This document shows, in pieces, positions 1-6,359 of a stretch of 8,836 bases of DNA. The DNA lies in the NCBI GenBank assembly GCA_050701115.1, contig JBOHER010000249.1:1-8836 (forward strand), given 5' to 3'. Every line of letters begins with the position of its first letter. The stretch's first letter is position 1. The position numbers and the translations under genes are program-made. A model generated the notes under the pieces. The model was not told the DNA's origin and did not search any database. It saw nothing but the letters and a program-made list of their open reading frames with translations. Source of the DNA: JBOHER01 sp050701115 (GTDB lineage: Bacteria > Actinomycetota > Actinomycetes > Mycobacteriales > Pseudonocardiaceae).

Positions 1-56
1 GTCCAGTGCAGTGAACGGCGCTTTCAGTGCATCCAACGCGCCCAAAGCGTCTTTCA
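1..56. repeat. Partial ~30-bp-period repeat at the window edge, downstream of pcnA
   Basis: Read on the minus strand, two units start with TGAAAG, one at base 56 and one at base 26, exactly 30 bp apart. By eye they match at about 15 of 26 aligned positions. TGCACTG also recurs (32 to 26 and 10 to 4). The second unit carries TGAA and TTCA arms around a 7-base centre, so it could form a small stem. The TGA opening the first unit is also the stop codon of pcnA, so the repeat begins exactly at the gene end. Low-complexity intergenic repeats with this TGAA...TTCA flavour are, from memory, common in Pseudonocardiaceae genomes. The array probably continues left of base 1. It might act as a 3' end for pcnA, but no run of T is present and that role is only inferred. 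Confidence 0.5.
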
Positions 57-1502
57 GCGCGCCTCGATCCCCTGCTCGGCTGCCCATCGGTGCAGTTCGG
101 CCACTGCTTCCTCGTGCGACAGGGGTCCACGGTCCAGCCGCAGTTCCTTCAGGTGGTTCCAGGCCTTGCCGACCAGCGGGCCGGGCGGCACGCCGAGCAG
201 CTTCATGATCTCGTTGCCGTCCAGGTCGGGTCGCACCCGCGCGAGATCCTCCTCGGCGGCGATCCGGGCGATCCGCTCCTCGAGGTCGTCGTAGGTGGCC
301 TGCAGTGCGGCCGCCTTGCGCCGGTTGCGGGTAGTGCAGTCGGCGCGCACCAGCTTGTGCAGCCGGGGCAGCAGGTCACCGGCATCGGTGACGTAGCGGC
401 GCACCGCTGAGTCGGTCCACTCGCCGGTGCCGTAGCCGTGGAACCGCAGATGCAGGAATACCAGCTGCGACACGTCGGCGATGATCTCCTTGGGGTAGCG
501 CAATGCGCGCAGCCGCTTGCGGGCCATCTTCGCGCCCACCACCTCGTGGTGATGGAAGCTCACCCCGCCGCCGGACTCGAACCTCCTGGTCGCAGGCTTG
601 CCGATGTCGTGCAGCAAGGCCGCCAATCGCAGCACCAGGTCGGGTCCGCTGGTCGGCTGGTGCTTGGTCTCCAGCTCGATCGCCTGGTCCAACACCGTCA
701 ACGAATGCTGGTAGACGTCCTTGTGCTGGTGATGCTCGTCGATGGCAAGGCGCATGCCGGGCACCTCGGGCAGCACATGGTCGGCCAGTCCGGTGTTCAC
801 CATCAGCTCGATGCCCCGGCGGGGCTTGCCGCCGGTGACGAGTTTGGACAGCTCGGCCTGGACCCGTTCCGCGGTGATCCGGTTGATCTCCTCGGCCATC
901 TCGGTCATGGCCGCCACCACGCGCGGCGCAGGCACGAACCCGAGCTGCGCGGCGAACCGGGCGGCCCGCAGCATGCGCAGCGGGTCATCGGCGAAGGACT
1001 CCTGCGGGGTGGCAGGCGTGTCGAGCACTCGCCTACCGAGCGCATCGAGACCGTTGTGCGGGTCGACGAAAATCTTCGCGCCGAGGTCGATGGCCATCGC
1101 GTTGACGGTGAAGTCCCTGCGCAGCAGGTCACCCTCGATGCTGTCGCCGAAGGCCACCTCCGGATTGCGGCTGATCCGGTCGTAGGTGTCCGCACGGAAC
1201 GTGGTGATCTCCAGCTGGGTGCCGCCCTTGGTCAAGCCGACGGTGCCGAACTCGATGCCGGTCTCCCACACCGCGTCGGCCCAGCCGCTGATCAGTGCGA
1301 GCACCTGCTCCGGTCGGGCGTCGGTGGTGAAGTCCAGGTCGCCGTGCTCGGACAGTCGCCCAAGCAACGCATCCCGCACACTGCCCCCGACCAGATACAG
1401 CTGGTGCCCGGCAGCGGTGAACCGCCGGGTGAGCTCGTCGGCGACCGGAGCGATGCGCAGCAGTTCGGTCACCGCGGTGCGCTTGGCGAGGGACTCAGAC
1501 AC
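54..1502 (-). CDS. pcnA: CCA tRNA nucleotidyltransferase (PcnA-like, with HD domain)
   Basis: This enzyme adds or repairs the 3' CCA end of tRNAs in the cytoplasm using CTP and ATP. With the GTG start at 1502 it has 482 residues, close to the ~480 of the mycobacterial protein. The polymerase-beta-like head carries LYLVGGSVRDALLG (about 36-48) and the metal-binding pair in GDLDFTTD (Asp55, Asp57). RRDFTVNAMAID (about 128-139), DPLRMLRAARFAAQLGF (about 173-189) and ERVQAELSK (about 212-220) are the usual neck motifs. A C-terminal HD domain follows, with LLHDIGK (His298, Asp299) and HHHEVVG (about 317-323). An in-frame ATG at 1604 would add 34 residues, but these do not resemble the family and would overlap the divergent Nudix start. 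GTG 1502 also sits 8 nt from a TAGGCT hexamer. The gene is divergent from the rest of the block. The family assignment is secure; the start is likely. Confidence 0.93.
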   Translation of the reverse strand: MSESLAKRTAVTELLRIAPVADELTRRFTAAGHQLYLVGGSVRDALLGRLSEHGDLDFTTDARPEQVLALISGWADAVWETGIEFGTVGLTKGGTQLEITTFRADTYDRISRNPEVAFGDSIEGDLLRRDFTVNAMAIDLGAKIFVDPHNGLDALGRRVLDTPATPQESFADDPLRMLRAARFAAQLGFVPAPRVVAAMTEMAEEINRITAERVQAELSKLVTGGKPRRGIELMVNTGLADHVLPEVPGMRLAIDEHHQHKDVYQHSLTVLDQAIELETKHQPTSGPDLVLRLAALLHDIGKPATRRFESGGGVSFHHHEVVGAKMARKRLRALRYPKEIIADVSQLVFLHLRFHGYGTGEWTDSAVRRYVTDAGDLLPRLHKLVRADCTTRNRRKAAALQATYDDLEERIARIAAEEDLARVRPDLDGNEIMKLLGVPPGPLVGKAWNHLKELRLDRGPLSHEEAVAELHRWAAEQGIEAR

Positions 1503-1510
1503 AAGTCGCC

Positions 1511-1516
1511 AGCCTA
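1511..1516 (-). promoter_or_regulatory. Putative -10 element for leaderless pcnA
   Basis: On the minus strand TAGGCT (TANNNT) ends 8 nt before the GTG at 1502. No Shine-Dalgarno lies between them, only GGCGACTT. Transcription starting at or next to the G of GTG would give a leaderless mRNA, common in actinobacteria. No good -35 is visible at 16-18 nt spacing. This is inference from one hexamer and its spacing. Confidence 0.45.
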
Positions 1517-1589
1517 CCGGCGCACGTGCCTGCCACGCGTGACGGCTGGCCAGCACTTCATCCCGGCGACGGGAGGAGACCCGCCCGGC

Positions 1590-1595
1590 TAGCAT
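1590..1595 (+). promoter_or_regulatory. Putative -10 element for leaderless Nudix gene
   Basis: TAGCAT (TANNNT) is followed by 7 nt (CGCAAAC) and then ATG at 1603, the spacing expected if transcription starts on the A of the start codon. No Shine-Dalgarno sits at normal distance; GGGAGGAG at 1571-1578 is 24 nt upstream, too far. No clear TTGACA-like -35 is seen. It faces away from the pcnA element, with about 73 bp between the two hexamers. Confidence 0.5.
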
Positions 1596-1602
1596 CGCAA
1601 AC

Positions 1603-2139
1603 ATGGGTCACACCGGTGGCGCGAAGCCGGGGCGCCGCTCCCGGCGTCGCCGCAGCCGCAAGCTGACCACGGTGGACGAAACCTCGGCCGGTGGCCTTGT
1701 GGTGGACCGGGCGAATGGCTGCGTCGCCCTCATCGGCAGACTAGATCGCAATGGCACGCTGCTGTGGTCGCTGCCCAAGGGGCATATCGAGGACGGCGAG
1801 ACTCCCGCACAGACCGCGGTGCGCGAGGTGAAGGAGGAGACCGGCATCTCCGCGCAGGTACTCAAGCCGCTCGGCACCATCGACTACTGGTTCGTTGCCG
1901 AGCGCCGTCGGGTGCACAAGACCGTCCATCACTTCCTGCTGGAAGCGACCGGTGGTGAGCTTTCCGACGCCGACGTCGAGGTCACCGAGGTTGCCTGGGT
2001 GCCGCTCGCCGAGCTGCCGGCCAAGCTCGCCTACGCCGACGAACGCAAGCTCGCACAGCAGGCCGGGGAGATCCTGGCGGGCACCGAAGGGTCGTTCGCC
2101 GCCTCGAGCACCAACACCGCCGACGGGGTTGCCGAGTGA
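1603..2139 (+). CDS. mutT4: Nudix hydrolase, MutT4-like
   Basis: A 178-residue Nudix-fold pyrophosphohydrolase with an intact Nudix box at residues 60-82: GHIEDGE, seven residues, then REVKEETGI, fitting G-x5-E-x7-REU-x-EE-x-GU. The metal-binding glutamates are therefore all present. WSLPKGH just before the box is typical of MutT/ADP-ribose-type members. The first 20 residues form a basic tail rich in Arg (RRSRRRRSRK at 11-20), which could bind nucleic acid or simply be disordered. Position beside pcnA matches M. tuberculosis mutT4 (Rv3908), so the symbol is by synteny. The mycobacterial protein is longer at its N terminus. Substrate cannot be read from sequence; hydrolysis of a nucleoside diphosphate derivative or damaged nucleotide is the family expectation. 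Its stop overlaps the next start by 4 bp, so the two are probably co-translated. Confidence 0.9.
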   Translation: MGHTGGAKPGRRSRRRRSRKLTTVDETSAGGLVVDRANGCVALIGRLDRNGTLLWSLPKGHIEDGETPAQTAVREVKEETGISAQVLKPLGTIDYWFVAERRRVHKTVHHFLLEATGGELSDADVEVTEVAWVPLAELPAKLAYADERKLAQQAGEILAGTEGSFAASSTNTADGVAE

Positions 2140-4304
2140 ACAGACGCGCTCTGGCCTGCGGATTAGCCGCCTTCTTCACCCTGGTGCATGCCTTGCTCGC
2201 CGGGCAGGCGCATGCGGAGCAGCCCATCGCGCCGGAGACCAGCAGGCTCGAGCTCGACGTCGGTTCGATCACGCCCCGCCTGGTGGAGCAGGACGCCGAG
2301 ACGCTGACCGTGATCGGCGAGGTCACCAACACCGGTGACCGCCCTATCGCCGATATCCGGGCGCGCCTGCAGCTGGGAATCCGGCAGCAGACCGCCGAGG
2401 GACTCGCGCAAACGCTGACCGGTGCGACCGCGACCGACGCGCAGTTCAGCCCGTTCCAGCTTGTGGTGGATGAACTCGCGCCCGGCGAGAGTCATCCGCT
2501 GCGGATCGAGGTGGGCCTGCGCGGCGGCCAAGGCGATTTCCTGCTGACCGACCCAGGCGTCTACCCCCTGCTGATCAATATCAACGGTCAGCCCGAGTTC
2601 GGCGGCACCGCGCGGCTGGCCGCAGTGAACCTGCTGCTGCCGGTGCTGGGGTCCCCCGGCAGCGACGACTCGGCTGAGCCGGACCGTCCGACCCCCGTGT
2701 CGATGCTGTGGCCGATCGCCACAGCGCCGAGTGTGATGTCCGCCAGGTTGGACGGCACACTGGTCACGGCCAACGATGAACTCGCCGCCGCGATGCAGCC
2801 CGAGGGCAGGCTCGACGCACTGGTCAGCGCCGCAGAGTCGGCTCGGAACAATCCCGAGGTGTTCACCTCGTTGTGTTTTGCCATCGATCCGGAGCTGGTC
2901 AGCACGGCCCAGGCCATGACGCGGGGCTATCGGGTGCGCACCGCGAGCGGCTCGGTCGCCGGGGACGGTGCGAAGGTGGCTGCGCGCTGGCTGGCCGAGT
3001 TACGCGAGCTGGTGGCCGGACACTGCGTGATCGCGTTGCCGTACGCAGGTGCGGATGTCACCGCGTTGGGCAACATCTCGCCCGAACTGACCAGGGCCGC
3101 GATCGCGGGCGACGATGTGCTCGCCCGGGTGCTCGAGGTCACGCCGCAGACCTCGGCCTTCTGGCAGCCGGGCGCGCTCACCGACGAGGTGCTGGCCGCG
3201 CTGACCGACGCGGACAAGAGCGTGCTGATCGCCGAACCGGCCCGGCTACGGTCGGATGAGCCGATCGGGGAACCGGTCGACGTGCTGACCTCGGACGGGG
3301 AGCCGAGCGGGCAACGCATGGTGCCGACTGATCAGCTGGTCTCGATGGGTTTCGGCACCGCCGCGCCGCCGCCGGACCTCGGCTACTCGAGCACATCGGC
3401 CGCCCAGATACCGGCGCTGGCCACCCAGGACGGCGTCGCCGCGCTGGCCTTCCGCACCCGATTCGACGACAACGCTTCCGGCGCACCTGTGCTGATCGCC
3501 CCGCCCCGCAGGTGGGACGCGGGTGCGGCCGAACTCGCAGGCATGCTGCGCACCCTCGGCGACTTCGCCAGCAGGCGGATGATCACGCCTGCTCCACTGC
3601 CGGAACTGCTCGAGGAGCCTGCCAGTGGTTCGGCGCCGTCCGCCGCGGGCGGCACGCTGTCCGCCCGGCTGCCGGGTGGGGTCGCGGACGAGATCCAGGA
3701 CATCGAGGCGGCCATCGCCGACCTGCGCGAATCGATCTCGGAAGACCCGGCCCGGCAGGTCGAGCCGGCCGAGTTGCTCCGACCGGTGCGCAACGGCCTG
3801 CTCCGGGCGGCGTCCGCCGCGTGGCGGCCGACTCCGGGCGCCGCGGTGACCGCGACCTCCGATGCGCGCGATCAACTGGATGCGCTGCTCGGCGAGGTGC
3901 AGGTGACCGAGCCCGGCCGCACGATTTCACTCGCATCGGGCGAGGCACCGCTGCCGGTGGTCATCAAGAACGACCTGCCGGTCGCGATCACCGTGCGGAT
4001 CAGGCTGTTCAACACCGTCGGGCTCCGGCCGGAGCCGGGTGGGCAGGTGAGCGTGCCCGCCAAGGGGTCGGTCACCCGGCATGTGCCCGCGGAAGCGCTC
4101 CGCGCGGGGGTGTTCAACGTGGATGTCGGCCTGACCACCCTCGGCGGGACCGATCTGGGCACACCGGCCCGGTTCCGGCTCGCATCCACTCAGTACGGTC
4201 TGATCACCGTTATCGTGACTGCGACAGCGGCCGGCGCGTTGCTGTTGCTCTCTGGGCGCCGCATCTACCGCAGGGTGCGCGCGAGCAGGATGGAGCGAGG
4301 CTGA
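2136..4304 (+). CDS. DUF6049 family protein, secreted and C-terminally membrane anchored (Rv3909-like)
   Basis: A 722-residue envelope protein of unknown function. It begins with GTG at 2136, inside the GTGA overlap with the Nudix stop. Residues 1-27 are a signal peptide (two Arg, a hydrophobic core, and a likely cut after AHA27). Residues ~36-165 look like a beta-sandwich (GEVTNTGDRPI at 61-71). Residues ~185-480 look like an alpha/beta domain with strand-end motifs CFAIDPEL (247-254) and IALPYAGADV (299-308), reminiscent of carbohydrate-active barrel folds, though I see no clear catalytic set. A second sandwich (~595-685, VVIKNDLPVAITVRI) precedes a transmembrane helix (~688-706) and a short basic tail (RRIYRRVRASR). 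The mature protein has only two cysteines, Cys247 and Cys297, in the same domain, possibly a disulfide. The type I topology puts nearly all of it outside. Synteny with murJ suggests a cell-wall role; the biochemical activity is unknown. Confidence 0.85.
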   Translation: MNRRALACGLAAFFTLVHALLAGQAHAEQPIAPETSRLELDVGSITPRLVEQDAETLTVIGEVTNTGDRPIADIRARLQLGIRQQTAEGLAQTLTGATATDAQFSPFQLVVDELAPGESHPLRIEVGLRGGQGDFLLTDPGVYPLLININGQPEFGGTARLAAVNLLLPVLGSPGSDDSAEPDRPTPVSMLWPIATAPSVMSARLDGTLVTANDELAAAMQPEGRLDALVSAAESARNNPEVFTSLCFAIDPELVSTAQAMTRGYRVRTASGSVAGDGAKVAARWLAELRELVAGHCVIALPYAGADVTALGNISPELTRAAIAGDDVLARVLEVTPQTSAFWQPGALTDEVLAALTDADKSVLIAEPARLRSDEPIGEPVDVLTSDGEPSGQRMVPTDQLVSMGFGTAAPPPDLGYSSTSAAQIPALATQDGVAALAFRTRFDDNASGAPVLIAPPRRWDAGAAELAGMLRTLGDFASRRMITPAPLPELLEEPASGSAPSAAGGTLSARLPGGVADEIQDIEAAIADLRESISEDPARQVEPAELLRPVRNGLLRAASAAWRPTPGAAVTATSDARDQLDALLGEVQVTEPGRTISLASGEAPLPVVIKNDLPVAITVRIRLFNTVGLRPEPGGQVSVPAKGSVTRHVPAEALRAGVFNVDVGLTTLGGTDLGTPARFRLASTQYGLITVIVTATAAGALLLLSGRRIYRRVRASRMERG

Positions 4305-4339
4305 CGGGCCGCCCGCACAGCCACGGACGGACACGCCTC

Positions 4340-4344
4340 GAGGA
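4340..4344 (+). promoter_or_regulatory. Candidate ribosome binding site supporting the murJ TTG start
   Basis: GAGGA lies 11 nt before the TTG at 4356. It is the only purine-rich stretch in the 51-nt gap after the DUF6049 stop. The spacing is slightly long. The next in-frame ATG (4458) has only CTCGGGA directly abutting it, too close to work well. This favours TTG without proving it. Confidence 0.4.
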
Positions 4345-4355
4345 TTGGGCACGCG

Positions 4356-6227
4356 TTGGACAGAGAGCCTCCAGGGCGACCGGGTCGCCCGCGCGTTCCT
4401 CCGTACTCCGGTCGGCCGGTACCGCGGCGGCCGGTTCCGCCGCCGCCTCCCTCGGGAATGCCACGCCGCCGCCCACCGGTCCGCCCGTGGGTACATAACG
4501 GTCCGCCGCCGCCTCGCTGGCCGACGGCCGATCCCGATGTGTTGCGCCCCTACGACGAGCTCACCAGGATGTTGCCGCGCATCCCGCCGGAAGCCGCGAC
4601 CGGTGGCGCCCAGGCGGAACGGCAGGTCAAAGCCGAACCGCCGTCGCTGGCCCGGTCCACCGGCAAGATCGCCATCGCCTCGCTGATCAGCCGGATCACC
4701 GGGTTCGGCTGGAAGGTGATGCTGGTCTGGGCGATTGGTATCGGATTCGAGAACGACTCGTTCAATGTCGCCAACACGCTGCCCAACATCGTTTACGAGC
4801 TGCTGCTGGGCGGGGTGCTTGCCAGCATCGTGGTGCCGCTGCTGGTCCGGTCGCACGACGACCCGGACGGCGGCGAGGCCTACACTCAGCGGCTGCTCAC
4901 CGTCGCGTTGACCTTGCTGGGCTTCGCCACCGTGCTGGCCGTGCTCGCGGCCCCGCTGTTCACCGCGCTATACGTTGACACCGGATCCGTGGCGGCCAAC
5001 CCCGAGCTGACCACCGCGTTCGCCTACCTGCTGCTGCCGCAGATCCTCTTCTACGGGATCTTCGCCTTGCTCTCGGCCGTCCTCAACGCCAAGCACGAGT
5101 TCGGCGGGCCTGCCTGGGCGCCGGTGGTGAACAACCTGGTCGTGATGGCCACCATCGGGGTGTTCGCACTGGTGCCGGGGGAGATCTCCACCGACCCGGT
5201 GCGGCTCGGCGACACCAAGCTGCTGGTGCTCGGTATTGGGGTCACGCTGGGCATCGTGGCGCAGGCCGTGCTGCTGATCCCGCCACTGCTGCGCACCGGG
5301 TTCCGATTCCGGTGGAACTGGGGCATCGACGCGCGGATGAAGGAGTTCGCCGGGCTGGCCGCGTGGATCCTCGGCTACGTGGCGATCAGCCAGGTCGGCT
5401 ACATCGTCACCACCAGGGTGCTCACCGGCGGTTCGGCAGGCGGCATGACCGCCTACTACAACGCGTGGCTACTCTTCCAGTTGCCCTACGGCGTGATCGG
5501 GGTGTCGCTGCTGACCGCGATCATGCCCAGGATGAGCCGGGCGGCCGCTGACGGCGACCATCGCAAGCTGATCAGCGACCTGTCCTACGCATCGCGGATC
5601 TCCACCGTCACCTTGCTGCCGATCGCCGCCGTGATGACCGTCGTCGGGTCCTCGATCGGCGTCGCGTTGTACTCCTTCGGTAAGAGCGACCCGGAATCGG
5701 CGCGGCGGCTCGGCGAGGCGCTGGCCATCGCCGCCTTCGGCCTGCTGCCCTACGCGTTGGTCATGCTGCAGCTGCGGGTGTTCTACGCGCTCAAGGACGC
5801 CCGCACGCCCACGCTGATCATGCTGGTGATGACGGTGGTCAAGATCCCGCTGCTCTACCTGTGCCCGGTGCTGCTGACCGACGACCAGATCGTGCTCGGC
5901 GCCATGCTGGTCAATTCCCTGACCTTCCTGGTCGGTGCGGTGCTCGGTCAGACCTGGCTATGGGTCCGGCTGGGTAGCCTGCGCAGCAGGCGGGTGCTGG
6001 GGGTGATCCTGTTCACCGTGGGCGCCAGCGTGCTGGGAATCGTCGCCGCGGTATTCGCGGGCATGCTGGTGCCGAGCGCGCTGCCGGACCAGCTGCGGGC
6101 ATGGATCAGCCTGTTCGTGCAGGCAGCGGTCGGGCTCGTGGTGTCGTTCGGGGTGCTGGCTGCCCTCAAGGTCGACGAGCTCGCCCCGCTCACCGCACGA
6201 TTGGCACGGTTGGTCAGGCGCGGTTGA
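4356..6227 (+). CDS. murJ: Lipid II flippase MurJ (MviN family)
   Basis: A 623-residue polytopic membrane protein of the MviN/MurJ branch of the MOP superfamily, which moves lipid II from the cytoplasmic to the outer face of the membrane for peptidoglycan synthesis. Residues 1-95 form a Pro/Arg-rich, probably disordered cytoplasmic extension. The membrane core starts at LARSTGKIAIASLISRITGF (~98-117) and continues to ~604 with the many hydrophobic segments expected of a ~14-helix protein. Family signatures seen: SRITGFGWK (112-120), NDSFNVANTLPN (133-144, Asp134), ELLLGGVLASIVVPLL (148-163), FQLPYGVIGVSLLTAIMPRMSR (~374-395) and LRVFYALKDARTPT (473-486). Unlike M. tuberculosis MviN, the protein stops after the core; the kinase-like half is the next gene. 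The start is TTG with GAGGA upstream; ATG 4458 would remove 34 residues of the disordered tail. It lies 51 bp after the DUF6049 stop and is probably co-transcribed. Confidence 0.93.
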   Translation: MDREPPGRPGRPRVPPYSGRPVPRRPVPPPPPSGMPRRRPPVRPWVHNGPPPPRWPTADPDVLRPYDELTRMLPRIPPEAATGGAQAERQVKAEPPSLARSTGKIAIASLISRITGFGWKVMLVWAIGIGFENDSFNVANTLPNIVYELLLGGVLASIVVPLLVRSHDDPDGGEAYTQRLLTVALTLLGFATVLAVLAAPLFTALYVDTGSVAANPELTTAFAYLLLPQILFYGIFALLSAVLNAKHEFGGPAWAPVVNNLVVMATIGVFALVPGEISTDPVRLGDTKLLVLGIGVTLGIVAQAVLLIPPLLRTGFRFRWNWGIDARMKEFAGLAAWILGYVAISQVGYIVTTRVLTGGSAGGMTAYYNAWLLFQLPYGVIGVSLLTAIMPRMSRAAADGDHRKLISDLSYASRISTVTLLPIAAVMTVVGSSIGVALYSFGKSDPESARRLGEALAIAAFGLLPYALVMLQLRVFYALKDARTPTLIMLVMTVVKIPLLYLCPVLLTDDQIVLGAMLVNSLTFLVGAVLGQTWLWVRLGSLRSRRVLGVILFTVGASVLGIVAAVFAGMLVPSALPDQLRAWISLFVQAAVGLVVSFGVLAALKVDELAPLTARLARLVRRG

Positions 6228-6242
6228 GTCAGGCGCGGTTGA
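6213..6242 (+). repeat. Perfect 15-bp tandem duplication across the murJ stop codon
   Basis: GTCAGGCGCGGTTGA occurs at 6213-6227 and again immediately at 6228-6242 with no mismatch. The first copy encodes the murJ end Val-Arg-Arg-Gly-stop and the second repeats it in frame, so two identical in-frame stops lie 15 bp apart. It looks like a recent slippage duplication. Confidence 0.9.
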
Positions 6243-6272
6243 GACACCGAGTAGCGATTAACATCTCACCAC

Positions 6273-6289
6273 GTGACCTGCTACGTCAC
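6273..6289. promoter_or_regulatory. Short inverted repeat in the murJ-pseudokinase gap, possible operator
   Basis: GTGAC at 6273-6277 and GTCAC at 6285-6289 form perfect 5-bp arms around a 7-nt spacer, with arm centres 12 bp apart, close to one helical turn. It lies upstream of the possible pseudokinase -10. ACGT recurs at 6271, 6283, 6322 and 6345. The arms are short and could arise by chance; no regulator is identified. Confidence 0.25.
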
Positions 6290-6324
6290 ACCGGATTGAC
6301 CCATAAGCACCAGCGCTTCTCACG

Positions 6325-6330
6325 TACGCT
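6325..6330 (+). promoter_or_regulatory. Possible -10 element upstream of the pseudokinase gene
   Basis: TACGCT fits TANNNT and would place a start near 6337-6338, giving a leader of about 22 nt containing the GGGAGAG ribosome site. A TTGACC at 6296-6301 resembles a -35 box, but the 23-nt spacer is longer than normal. If real, the pseudokinase can be expressed independently of murJ. Confidence 0.3.
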
Positions 6331-6348
6331 CGGTCTTGCGAGAAACGT

Positions 6349-6355
6349 GGGAGAG
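6349..6355 (+). promoter_or_regulatory. Shine-Dalgarno that decides the pseudokinase start
   Basis: GGGAGAG ends 4 nt before the GTG at 6360. The longer reading from TTG at 6336 has no such site and would bury this one in coding sequence, so GTG 6360 is preferred. Confidence 0.6.
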
Positions 6356-6359
6356 TGCG

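Noticed and set aside
438..1592. Long plus-strand open frame (384 codons) opposite pcnA
   Set aside because: It lies wholly antisense to a confidently identified gene, its composition (His/Gly/Arg-rich) matches the complement of high-GC coding sequence, and it shows no family motif.
1503..1604. 34-residue N-terminal extension of pcnA from ATG 1604
   Set aside because: It would overlap the divergent Nudix start, gives a non-family tail, and the GTG at 1502 yields the usual length with a -10-like hexamer at leaderless spacing.
2136..2220. Lipoprotein signal at Cys8 of the DUF6049 protein
   Set aside because: The cysteine lies before the hydrophobic core, and ALAC does not fit a lipobox; an ordinary signal peptide with an AHA cleavage site fits better.
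4305..4320. GGGC-C-GCCC palindrome just after the DUF6049 stop as a terminator
   Set aside because: The one-base loop cannot form a stable hairpin and no T-tract follows; murJ is probably co-transcribed.
3512..4498. Plus-strand open frame (328 codons) across the DUF6049/murJ junction
   Set aside because: It is an alternate frame over the 3' end of DUF6049 and the start of murJ, very Arg/Gly/Ala-rich with no recognisable domain.
3927..4856. Minus-strand open frame (309 codons) opposite DUF6049 and murJ
   Set aside because: Antisense shadow of two real genes; Arg/His/Gln-rich with no domain and no plausible start signal.
6239..6264. TTGAGA / TAACAT promoter pair after murJ
   Set aside because: The spacer is only 14 nt, too short for a normal sigma-70 promoter, though TAACAT alone could still be a weak -10.
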